64,000 bases of DNA from Microbacterium sp. AG238 (GCF_003610405.1 NZ_RAQC01000001.1:682001-746000), one strand, 5' to 3'. Numbered from the stretch's first letter, positions 7,875 through 17,709 are shown. Made by a program: numbers and translations. Notes: generated by a model not told the origin, from the letters alone.

Positions 7875-9223
7875 CAGAGCCCTTCGATGGGCTCGGGGAG
7901 GGCGAAGTGACTCGGCGCCGTGGCGCGCGGGTCGGAGGACCACAGACCCAGCTCGCGGAGATCGACCGGACCGACCAGACGCCCGTGCCATTCGATGGCG
8001 AAACGGTCGGTGAGGGTGGCGACCTGATCGACGACGACACGGCGGCGGGCGGCGTCGGTCACCGCCGCGGCGAAGTCTTCGGCGTGCAACGCGTCGAGGT
8101 GCTCGGGACGCGCCCACAGGGCGTCCGCGAGGCGGCGCAACACGCGGCGCTGCTCCTTGTAGAGCCCCTTCCGACCTTCGATCGAGACGACGAAGGCTCC
8201 GATGACGCCCTTGAGGACGGCCATCTCGACCTCGATCACACGGGGCACGATCACGCGGCCCCGGAAGCGCGTCAGGACGGGGATGTCGTAATGCTCACGG
8301 GTCGCCGCGGTCGCGGCGCGTGCGAAGCGTCCGATGAGGTCGGAGGTGAGGTTCTTCAGCCGCGCCATCGCGGCGCGCGAGCCGTCGTACGACTCGAGCC
8401 ACTCGGGAAGCAGCGTCAGGCGGTACAGCGCATCGCCGAGCTCGTCCTTCGTGAATCCGTAGCCGACCCAGCTCTGGATCGCGGTGAGCAGCGCCTCGCG
8501 CTCGCGCGGATCGCCGAGCCGCGCCGGATCGAGGTAGCCGTTCAGCACGGCGTCTTCGAAGTCGTGCACCGAGTAGGCGATGTCGTCGGAGAGGTCCATG
8601 ACCTCGGCCTCGATACAGCGCAGGCGTCCCGGGGCGCCTTCGCGCATCCACTGGAACACCGCCTCGTCTTCGGGGTAGACGCCGAACTTCTGGCGCCCGC
8701 CCGGGTCGGGGATCGCGTGCTCGACGGTCCACGGGTATTTGCAGGTCGCATCGAGGCTCGCTCGCGTGAGGTTGAGGCCCGCGCTCTGCCCGAACGCGTC
8801 GACGACCTTCGGTTCGAGCCGCGAGAGGATGCGCAGCGACTGGGCGTTGCCCTCGAACCCGCCGATGTCTTCGGCCCAATCGTTGAGAGCCCGCTCGCCG
8901 TTGTGACCGAAGGGCGGGTGTCCGAGGTCGTGGCAGAGGCAGGCCGTGTCGACGACATCCGGTGAGAGCTCGAGCGCGATGGCGAGCTCGCGCCCCACCT
9001 GGGCGACCTCGAGGGAATGGGTCAGGCGGTTGCGTGCGAAATCGGCGGGACTGGCCGGGCTCAGCACCTGCGTCTTGGCGGCGAGACGGCGGAGGGCGCC
9101 CGAGTGCAGGACGCGGGCGCGATCGCGCGCGAAGCTGTCGCGGCGCGAGCGGTGTTCCTCGCGGTGGAAGCGGGCGGCGTCGTGATCGTCGTAGCCGGAG
9201 GGGCGTCCCGCCGAGACGCCCAC
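7874..9223 (-). CDS. dgt: dGTPase-like HD-domain triphosphohydrolase
   Basis: Hydrolyses dNTPs (classically dGTP) to the nucleoside and triphosphate, and so influences dNTP pools. The 449-residue protein carries the HD metal site: TH in NRLTHSLEVA and HD in CLCHDLGHPPFGHNGE, typical of the dGTPase branch. GTG 9223 was chosen because it lies about 9 bases after a GAGG ribosome site formed at the dusB stop, and the following residues lead into the conserved FHREEHRSRRDSFARD segment. The gene order dusB-dgt-dnaG is common in actinobacteria, and it is coupled to dnaG by a one-base overlap. Confidence 0.93.
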   Translation of the reverse strand: MGVSAGRPSGYDDHDAARFHREEHRSRRDSFARDRARVLHSGALRRLAAKTQVLSPASPADFARNRLTHSLEVAQVGRELAIALELSPDVVDTACLCHDLGHPPFGHNGERALNDWAEDIGGFEGNAQSLRILSRLEPKVVDAFGQSAGLNLTRASLDATCKYPWTVEHAIPDPGGRQKFGVYPEDEAVFQWMREGAPGRLRCIEAEVMDLSDDIAYSVHDFEDAVLNGYLDPARLGDPREREALLTAIQSWVGYGFTKDELGDALYRLTLLPEWLESYDGSRAAMARLKNLTSDLIGRFARAATAATREHYDIPVLTRFRGRVIVPRVIEVEMAVLKGVIGAFVVSIEGRKGLYKEQRRVLRRLADALWARPEHLDALHAEDFAAAVTDAARRRVVVDQVATLTDRFAIEWHGRLVGPVDLRELGLWSSDPRATAPSHFALPEPIEGL

Positions 9224-9236
9224 ACCGCTCGTGACC

Positions 9237-10400
9237 TCAGCCCCCACTGTTCTCGATCTCCGCTGCAGCGATGGCCGACGACTCGGCCGCGTCGACGTCA
9301 CGCGATTCCAACCAGCGATCCGGCAGGGCCGGGCGCTTGGGAGTTCCCGCACGTCCGCGCTGTCCCTCCGCGGCCGCGCCGGGGTACGGCGCCGACCAGT
9401 CCAGCGTCGCGAGGATGTCGTCGATCTCGGCGAGGCTCGACGCGGTAGCCAGACGCGCGCGCGTGTCACCGCCCACCGGATAGCCCTTGAAGTACCACGC
9501 GACGTGCTTGCGGATGTCGCGACAGCCACGACCCTCGTCCTCGAAGAACTCCACGAGCAGCTCGGCATGGCGGCGGAAAGCCGTCGCCACGAAACCGAGC
9601 GTCGCGTCGACCTCGGGACCGGCCGAGCCGGGCTCGCCCAACGCCCGCGCGAGGTCTCCGAACAGCCACGGACGACCGAGGCACCCTCGTCCCACGACGA
9701 CCCCGTCGCAGCCGGTCTCGGCCATCATGCGGACCGCGTCCTCGGCGGACCAGATGTCACCGTTGCCGAGAACCGGGACGCTCGTGACGGCTTCTTTCAG
9801 CGCCGCGATCGCAGACCAGTCGGCGTTTCCCGAGTAGAACTCCGCGGCGGTGCGCGCGTGGAGGGCGACGGCCGACACCCCGGCGTCCTCGGCGATGCGG
9901 CCCGCGTCGAGGTAGGTCAGGTGGTCCGAGTCGATGCCCTTGCGCATCTTCACCGTCAGCGGCACGTCGCCCGCGGCGCGCGCGGCGCGCGTCACGATGT
10001 CGCGGAACAGGTCGAGCTTCCACGGCAGAGCCGCTCCCCCGCCCTTGCGCGTCACCTTGGGCACGGGGCACCCGAAGTTGAGGTCGATGTGATCGGCACG
10101 ATCCTCCTCGACCAGCAGACGCACGGCGGCCTCGGTCGTCGCGGGGTCGACGCCGTAGAGCTGGATGGAGCGCGGCTTCTCGGACTCGTGATGGGTGATC
10201 AGGCGCATCGTTGTGGCGTTGCGCTCGACGAGGGCCCGCGTCGTGATCATCTCGCTGACGTAGAGCCCTGCCCCGTACTCGCGGCAGAGCCGGCGGAACG
10301 CGGTGTTCGTGATCCCGGCCATCGGGGCCAGCACGACGGGGGCGTCCAAGGCGATCGGGCCGATCCGCAGACGCGGCGAAGCGGACAGGACGGTACTCAC
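9237..10400 (-). CDS. dusB: tRNA-dihydrouridine synthase B-type
   Basis: Reduces uridine to dihydrouridine in tRNA D-loops with FMN and NADPH. This 387-residue TIM-barrel protein shows the family landmarks APMAGITNTAFRR near residue 28, the catalytic Cys in NFGCPVPKVTRKGGG near 112, and GNGDIWSAEDA and VGRGCLGRPW in the C-terminal half. GTG 10400 follows a GGGAG ribosome site. The long upstream open frame is antisense to the glutathione peroxidase gene and is not coding. It is first gene of the dusB-dgt-dnaG operon, divergent from the peroxidase with 57 bases between. Confidence 0.95.
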   Translation of the reverse strand: MSTVLSASPRLRIGPIALDAPVVLAPMAGITNTAFRRLCREYGAGLYVSEMITTRALVERNATTMRLITHHESEKPRSIQLYGVDPATTEAAVRLLVEEDRADHIDLNFGCPVPKVTRKGGGAALPWKLDLFRDIVTRAARAAGDVPLTVKMRKGIDSDHLTYLDAGRIAEDAGVSAVALHARTAAEFYSGNADWSAIAALKEAVTSVPVLGNGDIWSAEDAVRMMAETGCDGVVVGRGCLGRPWLFGDLARALGEPGSAGPEVDATLGFVATAFRRHAELLVEFFEDEGRGCRDIRKHVAWYFKGYPVGGDTRARLATASSLAEIDDILATLDWSAPYPGAAAEGQRGRAGTPKRPALPDRWLESRDVDAAESSAIAAAEIENSGG

Positions 10401-10457
10401 CAGATCATTCTCCCAGAAGGACGGACACCGGAAGGCGGCCGGGCGTAGCCTGGGGAC

Positions 10458-10958
10458 GTGACCGAAGCGACCACCGACATCCGTTCGATCCCGTTCTCCG
10501 CTGCGGACGGCACCGCTACCACGCTCGACGACCTCGGAGACGGTGTCCTGCTCGTCGTCAATGTCGCCTCCAAGTGCGGGCTGACGCCCCAGTACGAGCA
10601 GCTCGAGCAGCTGCAGCGGACATATGGCGAGCGCGGTCTGCAGGTCATCGGGTTCCCCTGCAATCAGTTCATGGGGCAGGAGCCGGGTTCGATGGAGGAG
10701 ATCCTCGACTACTGCGCGATGACCTGGGGGGTGAGCTTCCCCATCATGGACAAGATCCGGGTCAACGGCTCTCACGCCGCTCCGCTGTACAAGGCGCTGA
10801 AGAAGATCCGCAATGAGGAGGGCGCTCGCGGCCCCGTGATGTGGAACTTCGAGAAGTTCGTGATCACACCCGACGGCGAGGTGCACCGGTTCCGTCCGCA
10901 GACGAAGCCGGATGCGCCCGAGATCGTCGCCGTGATCGAGGCGAACCTCCCGCGCTGA
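10458..10958 (+). CDS. glutathione peroxidase-family thiol peroxidase
   Basis: Reduces hydroperoxides, in bacteria of this type probably with thioredoxin rather than glutathione (family knowledge). The 166-residue protein has the peroxidatic Cys40 in NVASKCGLTPQY, the FPCNQFMGQEPG segment with the catalytic Gln, and the Trp-Asn pair in MWNFEKF. Cys replaces selenocysteine. It starts with GTG 10458 and has no signal peptide, so it is cytosolic. It is convergent with a DsbA/FrnE-like gene whose end is 18 bases away, which puts two thiol-redox genes side by side. Confidence 0.93.
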   Translation: MTEATTDIRSIPFSAADGTATTLDDLGDGVLLVVNVASKCGLTPQYEQLEQLQRTYGERGLQVIGFPCNQFMGQEPGSMEEILDYCAMTWGVSFPIMDKIRVNGSHAAPLYKALKKIRNEEGARGPVMWNFEKFVITPDGEVHRFRPQTKPDAPEIVAVIEANLPR

Positions 10959-10976
10959 TCCTGCCCGCGCGCCCGC

Positions 10977-11654
10977 TCAGCCCGCGGCTTCGACGCCGCT
11001 GCGCTCAGCCCACACCTGACGGGCGATCTGCGCGAAGGCTTCGGCGGGCTGCGCGCCCGAGACCCCGTAGCGCCCGTCGATGACGAAGAACGGGACCCCG
11101 TTGATGCCGTAGGCGCGCGCCTGGTCCTGATCTGCGCGGACGGCCGGCAGGTGCTCGCCCGATTCGAGCGCGGCACGGATGGCGTCGCGGTCAAGGCCGA
11201 CCTCGCCGGCGAGCTCGACGAGATCGTCGATGCGTCCCACGTGGCGCCCTTCGGTGAAGTACGCCGCCATCAGGCGCTCGGCCATCTCATGCTGACGACC
11301 CTGCGCCTTCGCGGCGTGCAGCAGCTCGTGCGCCTTGACCGTGTTGGTGTGCTTGAGGATGTCGAAGTGGTATTCCAGCCCCGCATCCTTCGCGACGCCG
11401 GTGACATTGTCGAGCATCTGCTGCACCTGCTCGCGCGGCATTCCCTTGTGGGTCGACAGGAAGTCGAGTTCGTCCCCTTCGAAGTCGACGGGGGTGTCGG
11501 GCGAGAGCTCGAACGAATGGAAGGTCACCTCGACGCGCGGTGCGTCGTCGTCGTCAGCCGTGGCGGCGAGGCCAGACTCCAGGTTGCGCTTGCCGATGTA
11601 GCACCACGGGCAGGCGATGTCGCTCCACACGTCGATCTTGATTGCGTCCGTCAC
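10977..11654 (-). CDS. FrnE-like DsbA-family oxidoreductase
   Basis: A 225-residue cytosolic thioredoxin-fold protein of the DsbA/FrnE branch. The redox motif CPWC is at about residues 13-16 (WSDIACPWCYIGKRNLE), followed by the helical insertion and the cis-Pro motif GVPFFVIDGRYGVSGAQ near 180. There is no signal peptide, unlike periplasmic DsbA. FrnE proteins in other bacteria act as disulfide isomerases or in oxidative stress. GTG 11654 gives the canonical N-terminus; the longer frame upstream overlaps uppS. It lies 46 bases after uppS on the same strand. Confidence 0.9.
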   Translation of the reverse strand: MTDAIKIDVWSDIACPWCYIGKRNLESGLAATADDDDAPRVEVTFHSFELSPDTPVDFEGDELDFLSTHKGMPREQVQQMLDNVTGVAKDAGLEYHFDILKHTNTVKAHELLHAAKAQGRQHEMAERLMAAYFTEGRHVGRIDDLVELAGEVGLDRDAIRAALESGEHLPAVRADQDQARAYGINGVPFFVIDGRYGVSGAQPAEAFAQIARQVWAERSGVEAAG

Positions 11655-11700
11655 ATCGGGTGCAACGTCGCAGTCCGCGCGGGCTATTCCCGGTCGGACG

Positions 11701-12504
11701 TCACGCGGTGGGAGCGTCGACGGCACCGCCGAAGCGGCGGTCGCGCGAGAGGTACAGCTGGATCGCTCCCCAGAGGTCGGACCTCGAGAAGTCGGGCCAC
11801 AGGGTGTCGAGGAACACCATCTCGGCGTACGCCGCCTCCCACAGGAGGAAGTTCGAGGTCCGCTGCTCTCCACTCGATCGGATGAAGAGGTCGACGTCGG
11901 GCATGTCGGGCACGTAGAGGTGCCGGCGCAGGGCCTTCTCCGTGATGGCGGACGGCTTCATCCGGCCGGCAGCGATCTGTTCGCCCATGGCCCGCATCGC
12001 GTCGATGATCTCGTGCCGACCGCCGTAGTTGACGCACATCGTGAGCGTCAGGATGTCGTTGCCCTGCGTGAGCTGCTCGGCGTACTGGAGCTCGGAGATG
12101 ACCGACCCCCACAGACGGGGCTTCCGACCCGCCCAGCGAACGCGGACGCCCCATTCGTTGAGCTGGTCGCGCCGACGATGGAGGACATCGCGGTTGTACC
12201 CCATGAGGAATCGCACCTCCTCGGGCGACCGCGACCAGTTCTCGGTCGAGAACGCATAGACGCTGAGGTGCTTGACCCCCGCCTGGATGGCTCCGGCCAC
12301 GACGTCGAGCAGGACTTCCTCGCCCGCCCGGTGTCCCTCGATGCGGGTGAGGCCACGACGGTTCGCCCATCGGCCATTGCCGTCCATGACGATCGCCACG
12401 TGGTTCGGCACTCCGCCTCGCGGGAACACCGGTGGGTACACCCCGGTCCAGTCGAGCGGGCGATACGGGACCGCGTCGCGGTGCGTGTACGGCTTGGGAC
12501 TCAT
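11701..12504 (-). CDS. uppS: cis-prenyl diphosphate synthase (undecaprenyl/decaprenyl diphosphate synthase)
   Basis: Extends allylic diphosphates with isopentenyl units to make the C50-C55 lipid carrier for cell wall synthesis. The 267-residue protein has [13 protein letters not shown] with the catalytic Asp near residue 41, the FSTENWSR motif near 90, and the C-terminal [19 protein letters not shown] substrate-binding segment. Chain length cannot be read from sequence. It follows recO on the minus strand by 42 bases, an order common in actinobacteria. Confidence 0.95.
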   Translation of the reverse strand: MSPKPYTHRDAVPYRPLDWTGVYPPVFPRGGVPNHVAIVMDGNGRWANRRGLTRIEGHRAGEEVLLDVVAGAIQAGVKHLSVYAFSTENWSRSPEEVRFLMGYNRDVLHRRRDQLNEWGVRVRWAGRKPRLWGSVISELQYAEQLTQGNDILTLTMCVNYGGRHEIIDAMRAMGEQIAAGRMKPSAITEKALRRHLYVPDMPDVDLFIRSSGEQRTSNFLLWEAAYAEMVFLDTLWPDFSRSDLWGAIQLYLSRDRRFGGAVDAPTA

Positions 12505-12546
12505 CGGTTCGAGCCTAGGCGTTCGAGCCGGCCGGCACCGCCGCGT

Positions 12547-13275
12547 TCAGCGCGCCGCGCCGATGTGCCCGAGCGAACGGATGCCGCGCTCGAGATGCCA
12601 CTGCGCGTATGCCGCGATGAGGCCCGATGCCGCGTTGGCCGTGCGGGGACTGCCGGCGTCGACCGTGTCCCACTCGCCGGCGATGAGGGCGCGCAGTCGC
12701 ACGCCCGTCTCGGGGGCGATGCGGGCCGACCCCGCCGGTGCGCAGGACGGGCAGACCGCCCCGCCCAGTGGTGCGACGAAACCGTCGTGCGGCCCCGGAG
12801 CGCCGCAGCGGGCGCAGGCGTCGAGCGACGGGGCCCAGCCCGAGAGCGCCATGGCTCTCAGCAGGTACGAGTCGAGCACGGCGCGACTGTCGTGGTCGCC
12901 GCGAGCGAGGGCGCGGAGACCGCCGACGAGCAGCAGGTACTGCTGCGGCGTCGTCTCCGCTTCGTTCAGGCGGTCGGCGGCCTCGACCATCGCCGAGGCG
13001 GAGGTGTAGCGGTCGTAGTCGGTGGCGATGTCGGCGCCGTACGATCCGAGCGACTCGGCCTGCTGCACGATGTCGAGCGAGCGCCCCTTGTACATCTGGA
13101 CGTCGGCGACCATGAAGGGCTCGAGCCGCGCACCGAAGCGCGACGACGTGCGGCGCACTCCTTTCGCGACGCCTCGGAGCTTGCCGTGCCGCCGGCTGAG
13201 CATCGTGACGATGCGATCCGCCTCACCCAGCTTGTGGGTGCGAAGGATCACGACCTCGTCGCGGTAGGTGGGCAC
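12547..13275 (-). CDS. recO: DNA repair protein RecO
   Basis: Helps load RecA on SSB-coated single strands in the RecFOR pathway. The 242-residue protein has the N-terminal OB fold ([23 protein letters not shown]), the conserved [12 protein letters not shown] segment, and a zinc-finger region CARC...CPSC at about 177-202. GTG 13275 gives the family N-terminus; the longer open frame upstream is antisense to the channel gene. It is divergent from that gene, with only 36 bases between starts. Confidence 0.94.
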   Translation of the reverse strand: MPTYRDEVVILRTHKLGEADRIVTMLSRRHGKLRGVAKGVRRTSSRFGARLEPFMVADVQMYKGRSLDIVQQAESLGSYGADIATDYDRYTSASAMVEAADRLNEAETTPQQYLLLVGGLRALARGDHDSRAVLDSYLLRAMALSGWAPSLDACARCGAPGPHDGFVAPLGGAVCPSCAPAGSARIAPETGVRLRALIAGEWDTVDAGSPRTANAASGLIAAYAQWHLERGIRSLGHIGAAR

Positions 13276-13311
13276 CCTCCAATTATCGCGCTGACCGACG
13301 ACAATGGTCCC

Positions 13312-13998
13312 GTGACCCAGTCTCAGTTCGTGATCCCGCTGTGGGCGGACCTCACCGCCGTCGGCCTCGGCGGGGTCCAGGGCGCTCTGTTCGCTTCCGG
13401 GTTCGTCGGCAAACAGCGGCTCGATCCGCTCGGCGTCGTGATCATCGGCATCCTCATCGGGATGGGCGGCGGCCTCATCCGCGACCTGCTCCTGGGGGTG
13501 CAGCCGGTCACGCTGCAGAGCAACTGGTATCTGATCACCGCGACGTCGGCCGCGTTGGTCGGGATGCTGCTCTCGAACGTCTTCCGACGGCTCAACGCCG
13601 TCATCATCGGCCTCGACGCGGTCGTCATCGGCCTGTTCGGCGCGTTCGGAACGAGCAAGGCGCTCGTGCTCGGGCTGCCGATCGTGCCCGCCATCTTCAT
13701 CGGCTCGTGCGCGGCCGTCGGCGGTAGCATGCTTCGCGACGTCATCCTCGGCCTCCCCGTCGCCATCATGCACGTCGGTTCGCTCTATGCCATCGCCGCA
13801 GCCGCGGGATGCGCGGTGCTCGCCGGCGCCTCCACGATGGGAGCCCCCATCGTGGCATCTGCCATCATCGGCATCGCCGTCACCACCGTCATCCGTCTGC
13901 TTGCCGTCGTCTTCGACATCTCGCTGCCGGAGCAACGCGCCCTGCACCGTCGCAAGGTCGCCGCCGAGACGGCGTCGATCCCGATCGTCAGGCCCTGA
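13312..13998 (+). CDS. TRIC-type cation channel family protein (UPF0126)
   Basis: A 228-residue membrane protein with about seven hydrophobic helices built from two homologous halves. Each half carries the family hallmark, [11 protein letters not shown] near residue 56 and [11 protein letters not shown] near 138. Prokaryotic TRIC proteins form trimeric potassium-permeable channels; the role here is inferred from family. GTG 13312 starts it, since the upstream ATG at 13304 is out of frame. A strong hairpin follows at 14029. Confidence 0.88.
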   Translation: MTQSQFVIPLWADLTAVGLGGVQGALFASGFVGKQRLDPLGVVIIGILIGMGGGLIRDLLLGVQPVTLQSNWYLITATSAALVGMLLSNVFRRLNAVIIGLDAVVIGLFGAFGTSKALVLGLPIVPAIFIGSCAAVGGSMLRDVILGLPVAIMHVGSLYAIAAAAGCAVLAGASTMGAPIVASAIIGIAVTTVIRLLAVVFDISLPEQRALHRRKVAAETASIPIVRP

Positions 13999-14028
13999 GC
14001 GGGGCGGGGAGCGCCCGCGTCAACGACG

Positions 14029-14052
14029 AAGGCCCCGCCGAAGCGGGGCCTT
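14029..14052. terminator. bidirectional terminator between channel gene and rpmE2
   Basis: A perfect 10-bp stem AAGGCCCCGC / GCGGGGCCTT with the tetraloop CGAA sits between two convergent genes. Confidence 0.85.
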
Positions 14053-14066
14053 GATCGAAGAACGGC

Positions 14067-14318
14067 TTACTTGGAGCCGAAGTTCTTGAAGCGCTGGTTG
14101 AACTTCTCGACACGGCCGGCCGAGTCCATGATGCGCTGCTTGCCCGTGTAGAACGGGTGCGAGGCGGACGAGATCTCGACGTCGATGACCGGGTAGGTCT
14201 CGCCGTCCAGCTCGATCGTCTTGTCGCTCGAGACCGTCGAACGGGTCAGGAAGGTCTCACCGGAGCCGAGGTCGCGGAAAACGACGGCGCGGTACTCGGG
14301 GTGGATGTCAGTCTTCAT
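14067..14318 (-). CDS. rpmE2: 50S ribosomal protein L31, type B (zinc-independent)
   Basis: The 83-residue protein begins [16 protein letters not shown] and has the type B extension ending in [10 protein letters not shown]. It has no Cys residues, so it lacks the CxxC zinc site of type A L31. In many bacteria the type B paralogue replaces the zinc form under zinc limitation. The ATG at 14318 is chosen over the longer frame because it gives the exact family start with AAGGA just upstream. I see no clear Zur-box palindrome, only a hairpin in the leader. Confidence 0.95.
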   Translation of the reverse strand: MKTDIHPEYRAVVFRDLGSGETFLTRSTVSSDKTIELDGETYPVIDVEISSASHPFYTGKQRIMDSAGRVEKFNQRFKNFGSK

Positions 14319-14335
14319 GGGATTCCTTACGTGGT

Positions 14336-14355
14336 GCCCTGGATTTTGCCAGGGC
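14336..14355 (-). terminator. hairpin upstream of rpmE2
   Basis: A 7-bp stem GCCCTGG / CCAGGGC with a 6-base loop lies 17 bases before the rpmE2 start and after the upstream ABC ATPase gene. It could end that gene's transcript or be a leader structure. No U tract is seen. Confidence 0.4.
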
Positions 14356-14402
14356 GAGGGAAGTCTGCGATGCGTTCGCACCAACGAGCGATCTTATCAG
14401 GT

Positions 14403-15188
14403 TCAGGAAGCCGCCCGCGCCGCATAACGTCCGTCCTCGGAGGCGAGCGTGATGGGCAGCCCGAAGGTGTCGGAGAGGTTTTCGGCTGTGAGCGTCTCGG
14501 CCAGCGGGCCGGCGGCGACGACTCCGCCCTCGCGGAGCAGAAGCACGTGGGTGAACCCCACGGGGATCTCCTCGACGTGATGGGTCACCATGATCATCGC
14601 GGGCGTGGTGGGCGCCTGGGCGTACCCGCCCAAGAGCGCCAGCAGCTCTTCGCGGGCGCCGAGGTCGAGACTCGCCGTGGGCTCGTCGAGCAGCAGGAGC
14701 TCGGGGTCGGTCATGACGGCGCGAGCGATCTGCACGCGCTTCTGCTCACCGTCGGAGAGGGTGCCGAACGTCCGCTCGGCCAGTCCATCGAGCTTCCACT
14801 CCGCGAGCACGCGCATCGCGCGCCGCTCGTCGATGTCTTCGTAGTCTTCGCGCCAGCGCCCGGTCACCGCGTACGCGGCCGTGAGGACCACGTCGAGCAC
14901 AGTCTCCTCCGCGGGGATGCGTCGCGCCATCGCCGACGACGCGAAGCCGATACGCGGGCGCAGTTCGAACACGTCGGTTCGGCCGAGCCGCTCCCCCAGG
15001 ATCTCGACGGTTCCCGAGGTGGGGTGCAGGAGGCTCGCGGCGAGCTGCAGCACCGTCGTCTTGCCCGCGCCGTTGGGGCCGAGCACCACCCAACGCTGAT
15101 CATCGGACACCGACCAGTCGACCCGGTCGATGATGTTCCGGGCGTTTCGGCGGACGACGACGTCGGAGAACTCCAGGACCTGCGGCAT
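14403..15188 (-). CDS. ABC transporter ATP-binding protein
   Basis: A 261-residue single nucleotide-binding domain with intact motifs: Walker A GPNGAGKTT near residue 38, signature LSDGEQKR near 142, Walker B LLLLDEPTASLD near 162 and switch His in MVTHHVEEIP. No permease is nearby. Its start is 9 bases after the glgA stop, so the two are probably cotranscribed. Solitary ATPases of this type resemble YlmA-like or ModF-like proteins and the exported substrate, if any, is unknown. Confidence 0.85.
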   Translation of the reverse strand: MPQVLEFSDVVVRRNARNIIDRVDWSVSDDQRWVVLGPNGAGKTTVLQLAASLLHPTSGTVEILGERLGRTDVFELRPRIGFASSAMARRIPAEETVLDVVLTAAYAVTGRWREDYEDIDERRAMRVLAEWKLDGLAERTFGTLSDGEQKRVQIARAVMTDPELLLLDEPTASLDLGAREELLALLGGYAQAPTTPAMIMVTHHVEEIPVGFTHVLLLREGGVVAAGPLAETLTAENLSDTFGLPITLASEDGRYAARAAS

Positions 15189-15197
15189 GTGTTCAGC

Positions 15198-16391
15198 CTA
15201 GCGGCCGAGCCCCGCCACCCTCGCGTACAACGCGGCGGTCTCGTCCGCGATCGCAGCCCAGCTGAACGACCGTGCCGCACGCTCTCGTCCCGCGGCGCCA
15301 TAGCGTCGCGCCGTGTCGGGATCCGAGACGACCTCGGTGAGGGTGGCCGCGAGGTCGGCGACGAACTTCTCGGGATCGAGCGGGGTCCCGGTGCCGTCGT
15401 CGGACTGCTCGATCGGCACGAGGCGTCCGGTCTCGCCGTCGACCACGACCTCCGGGATGCCGCCGGTCGCGGTCCCGACGACTGCGGCGCCGCACGCCAT
15501 CGCCTCGAGGTTGACGATGCCGAGCGGTTCGTAGACCGACGGGCAGACGAACGTCGTCGCGGCGGTGAGGATCGCGCACAGCTCGTCGCGCTGGAGGAAC
15601 TCCTCGATCCACACGACACCCGAGCGCTCGGCCTGCAGCTCACGGACGAGTCCCTGCACCTCCGCCATGATCTCGGGGGTGTCCGGCGCGCCGGCGCACA
15701 GGACGACCTGGACGTCCGCGGGAAGCAGACGGGCAGCACGCAGAAAGTACGGCAGCCCCTTCTGTCGCGTGATCCGTCCGACGAAGACCACCGAGGGGCG
15801 CGCGGGGTCGATGCCGTGGCGCTCGAGGACGGCGGGATCATCGACGGGCCGCCACGACTCGACGTCGATGCCGTTGTAGATGACCGAGACCTTCTCGGGG
15901 TCGAGACCGGGATAGCTGCGCAGGATGTCGCGGCGCATCCCGTCGCTGACCGCGACGATGGCCGCGGCGTTCTCGTACGCGGTCTTCTCGATGTAGCTCG
16001 ACACGGCGTAGCCGCCGCCGAGCTGCTCCGCTTTCCACGGGCGCAAGGGCTCGAGCGAGTGGGCGGTGACGACGTGCGGGATGCCGTGGAGGAGAGAGGC
16101 GAGGTGCCCGGCGAAGTTCGCGTACCAGGTGTGGCTGTGCACGACGTCCGCTCCGGCGACGTCTCCGACGATCTCGAGGTCGGTGCCGAGCGTCTGGAGT
16201 GCCGCGTTGGCGTCCGCGAGTTCGACGGGCGTCTCGTAGGAGGTCGTGTCCGGCTCGTCGCGGTCGGCTCCGAAGGCCCGCACCTGCACCTCGATCGTCT
16301 CGCGCAGGGCGCGGACGAGCTCGGTGACGTGCACCCCCGCTCCCCCATAGATCGCGGGAGGATACTCCTTCGAGACGATGTCTACACGCAT
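15198..16391 (-). CDS. glgA: actinobacterial glycogen synthase / GT4 glucosyltransferase
   Basis: The 397-residue GT4 enzyme transfers glucose from a nucleotide sugar in alpha-glucan synthesis. The N-terminal glycine loop is YPPAIYGGAGVHV near residue 10; the C-terminal half has FVGRITRQKGLPYF and the E-x7-E motif in CPSVYEPLGIVNLEAM. In mycobacteria the homologue (GlgM) makes maltose-1-phosphate for the GlgE route, so the acceptor here may be glucose-1-phosphate; this is inference. It is divergent from glgC across 47 bases, which suggests a shared control region. Confidence 0.93.
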   Translation of the reverse strand: MRVDIVSKEYPPAIYGGAGVHVTELVRALRETIEVQVRAFGADRDEPDTTSYETPVELADANAALQTLGTDLEIVGDVAGADVVHSHTWYANFAGHLASLLHGIPHVVTAHSLEPLRPWKAEQLGGGYAVSSYIEKTAYENAAAIVAVSDGMRRDILRSYPGLDPEKVSVIYNGIDVESWRPVDDPAVLERHGIDPARPSVVFVGRITRQKGLPYFLRAARLLPADVQVVLCAGAPDTPEIMAEVQGLVRELQAERSGVVWIEEFLQRDELCAILTAATTFVCPSVYEPLGIVNLEAMACGAAVVGTATGGIPEVVVDGETGRLVPIEQSDDGTGTPLDPEKFVADLAATLTEVVSDPDTARRYGAAGRERAARSFSWAAIADETAALYARVAGLGR

Positions 16392-16438
16392 GGCTCGAAC
16401 GCTAGTACACGAGCGTTCGGCGGGCCTAGTGTGGTGCC

Positions 16439-17683
16439 ATGCCAGCAGCGCCCAAGGTCTTCGGAATCGTTCTCGCCGGCGGCGAGGGAAAGCGCCTCAT
16501 GCCGTTGACGGCAGACCGCGCCAAGCCCGCCGTGCCGTTCGGCGGACAGTACCGCCTGATCGACTTCGCGATCTCGAACCTGATCAACTCGGGCCTGCGT
16601 CAGGTCGTCGTCCTGACCCAGTACAAGTCGCACAGCCTCGATCGGCACGTCTCGCAGACCTGGCGGATGTCCGCGCTGCTCGACTCCTACGTCGCGTCCG
16701 TGCCCGCGCAGCAGCGTCTGGGCAAGCGCTGGTTCTCGGGCTCGGCCGACGCAATCCTCCAGTCGCTGAACCTCATCAACGACGAGAAGCCCGACATCGT
16801 CGTCGTGATCGGCGCCGACCACGTCTACCGCATGGACTTCCGTCAGATGCTCGATGCGCACATCGCATCCGGCGCCCGGGCGACCGTCGCCGGCATCCGT
16901 CAGCCCATCGGTCTCGCCAACCAGTTCGGCGTGATCGACGTCGATCCCGCCGATGAGAGCCGCATCCGCGCCTTCCTCGAGAAGCCGCAGGAACCCGCGG
17001 GGCTGCCCGACTCCCCCCACGAGGTGCTCGCATCCATGGGCAACTACATCTTCGACACGGACGCTCTGATCGAGGCGGTCGAGGCCGACGGCGAGCTTCC
17101 CACCTCGAACCACGACATGGGCGGCGACATCATTCCGTACTTCGTCGACCGCGGCGAGGCCGCCGTGTACGACTTCAAGCGCAACGACGTCCCCGGCTCC
17201 ACCCCGCGCGATCGCAACTACTGGCGTGACGTCGGCACGATCGAGTCGTTCTTCGACGCGCACATGGATCTCATCTCGACTCTGCCGATCTTCAACCTGT
17301 ACAACACCGATTGGCAGATCCACTCGCAGGCCGTGAACTCGCCGCCGGCGAAGTTCGTGCGCGACAGTGTGGGACGCATGGGCAACGCGATCGACTCGAT
17401 CGTCTCGCTCGGATCCGTGCTGTCGGGCACCCACCTCGAGCGCAGCGTCGTGGGTCCGTGGACGCTCTCCGGCGGTGGGGCCACCATCACCGACTCGGTG
17501 CTGTTCGACTACGTCAGCGTCGGAGCGGGGGCGCGCGTGCATCGCGCGATCCTCGACAAGAACGTCGTGCTCGAAGACGGTGCCACCGTGGGCGTCGACC
17601 GGGAGCGCGACCTGGCCCGTGGTTTCACGGTGACCGACACGGGCATCACCGTCGTGGGCAAGAACGCACGCGTCGAACGCTGA
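16439..17683 (+). CDS. glgC: glucose-1-phosphate adenylyltransferase
   Basis: Makes ADP-glucose from ATP and glucose-1-phosphate, the committed step of glycogen synthesis. The 414-residue protein has the N-terminal nucleotidyltransferase motif [16 protein letters not shown], the [14 protein letters not shown] segment, the catalytic ADHVYRMD motif near residue 123, and a C-terminal left-handed beta-helix domain ([18 protein letters not shown]). Its position opposite glgA fits coordinated glycogen metabolism. serB follows after 26 bases. Confidence 0.97.
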   Translation: MPAAPKVFGIVLAGGEGKRLMPLTADRAKPAVPFGGQYRLIDFAISNLINSGLRQVVVLTQYKSHSLDRHVSQTWRMSALLDSYVASVPAQQRLGKRWFSGSADAILQSLNLINDEKPDIVVVIGADHVYRMDFRQMLDAHIASGARATVAGIRQPIGLANQFGVIDVDPADESRIRAFLEKPQEPAGLPDSPHEVLASMGNYIFDTDALIEAVEADGELPTSNHDMGGDIIPYFVDRGEAAVYDFKRNDVPGSTPRDRNYWRDVGTIESFFDAHMDLISTLPIFNLYNTDWQIHSQAVNSPPAKFVRDSVGRMGNAIDSIVSLGSVLSGTHLERSVVGPWTLSGGGATITDSVLFDYVSVGAGARVHRAILDKNVVLEDGATVGVDRERDLARGFTVTDTGITVVGKNARVER

Positions 17684-17709
17684 CACCCGTTCCCGCTAGC
17701 GTGGTGGGC

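Noticed and set aside
11617-13998. A 793-residue fusion of channel protein with upstream sequence
   Set aside because: The upstream part is antisense to uppS and recO; the channel begins at GTG 13312 with its family N-terminus.
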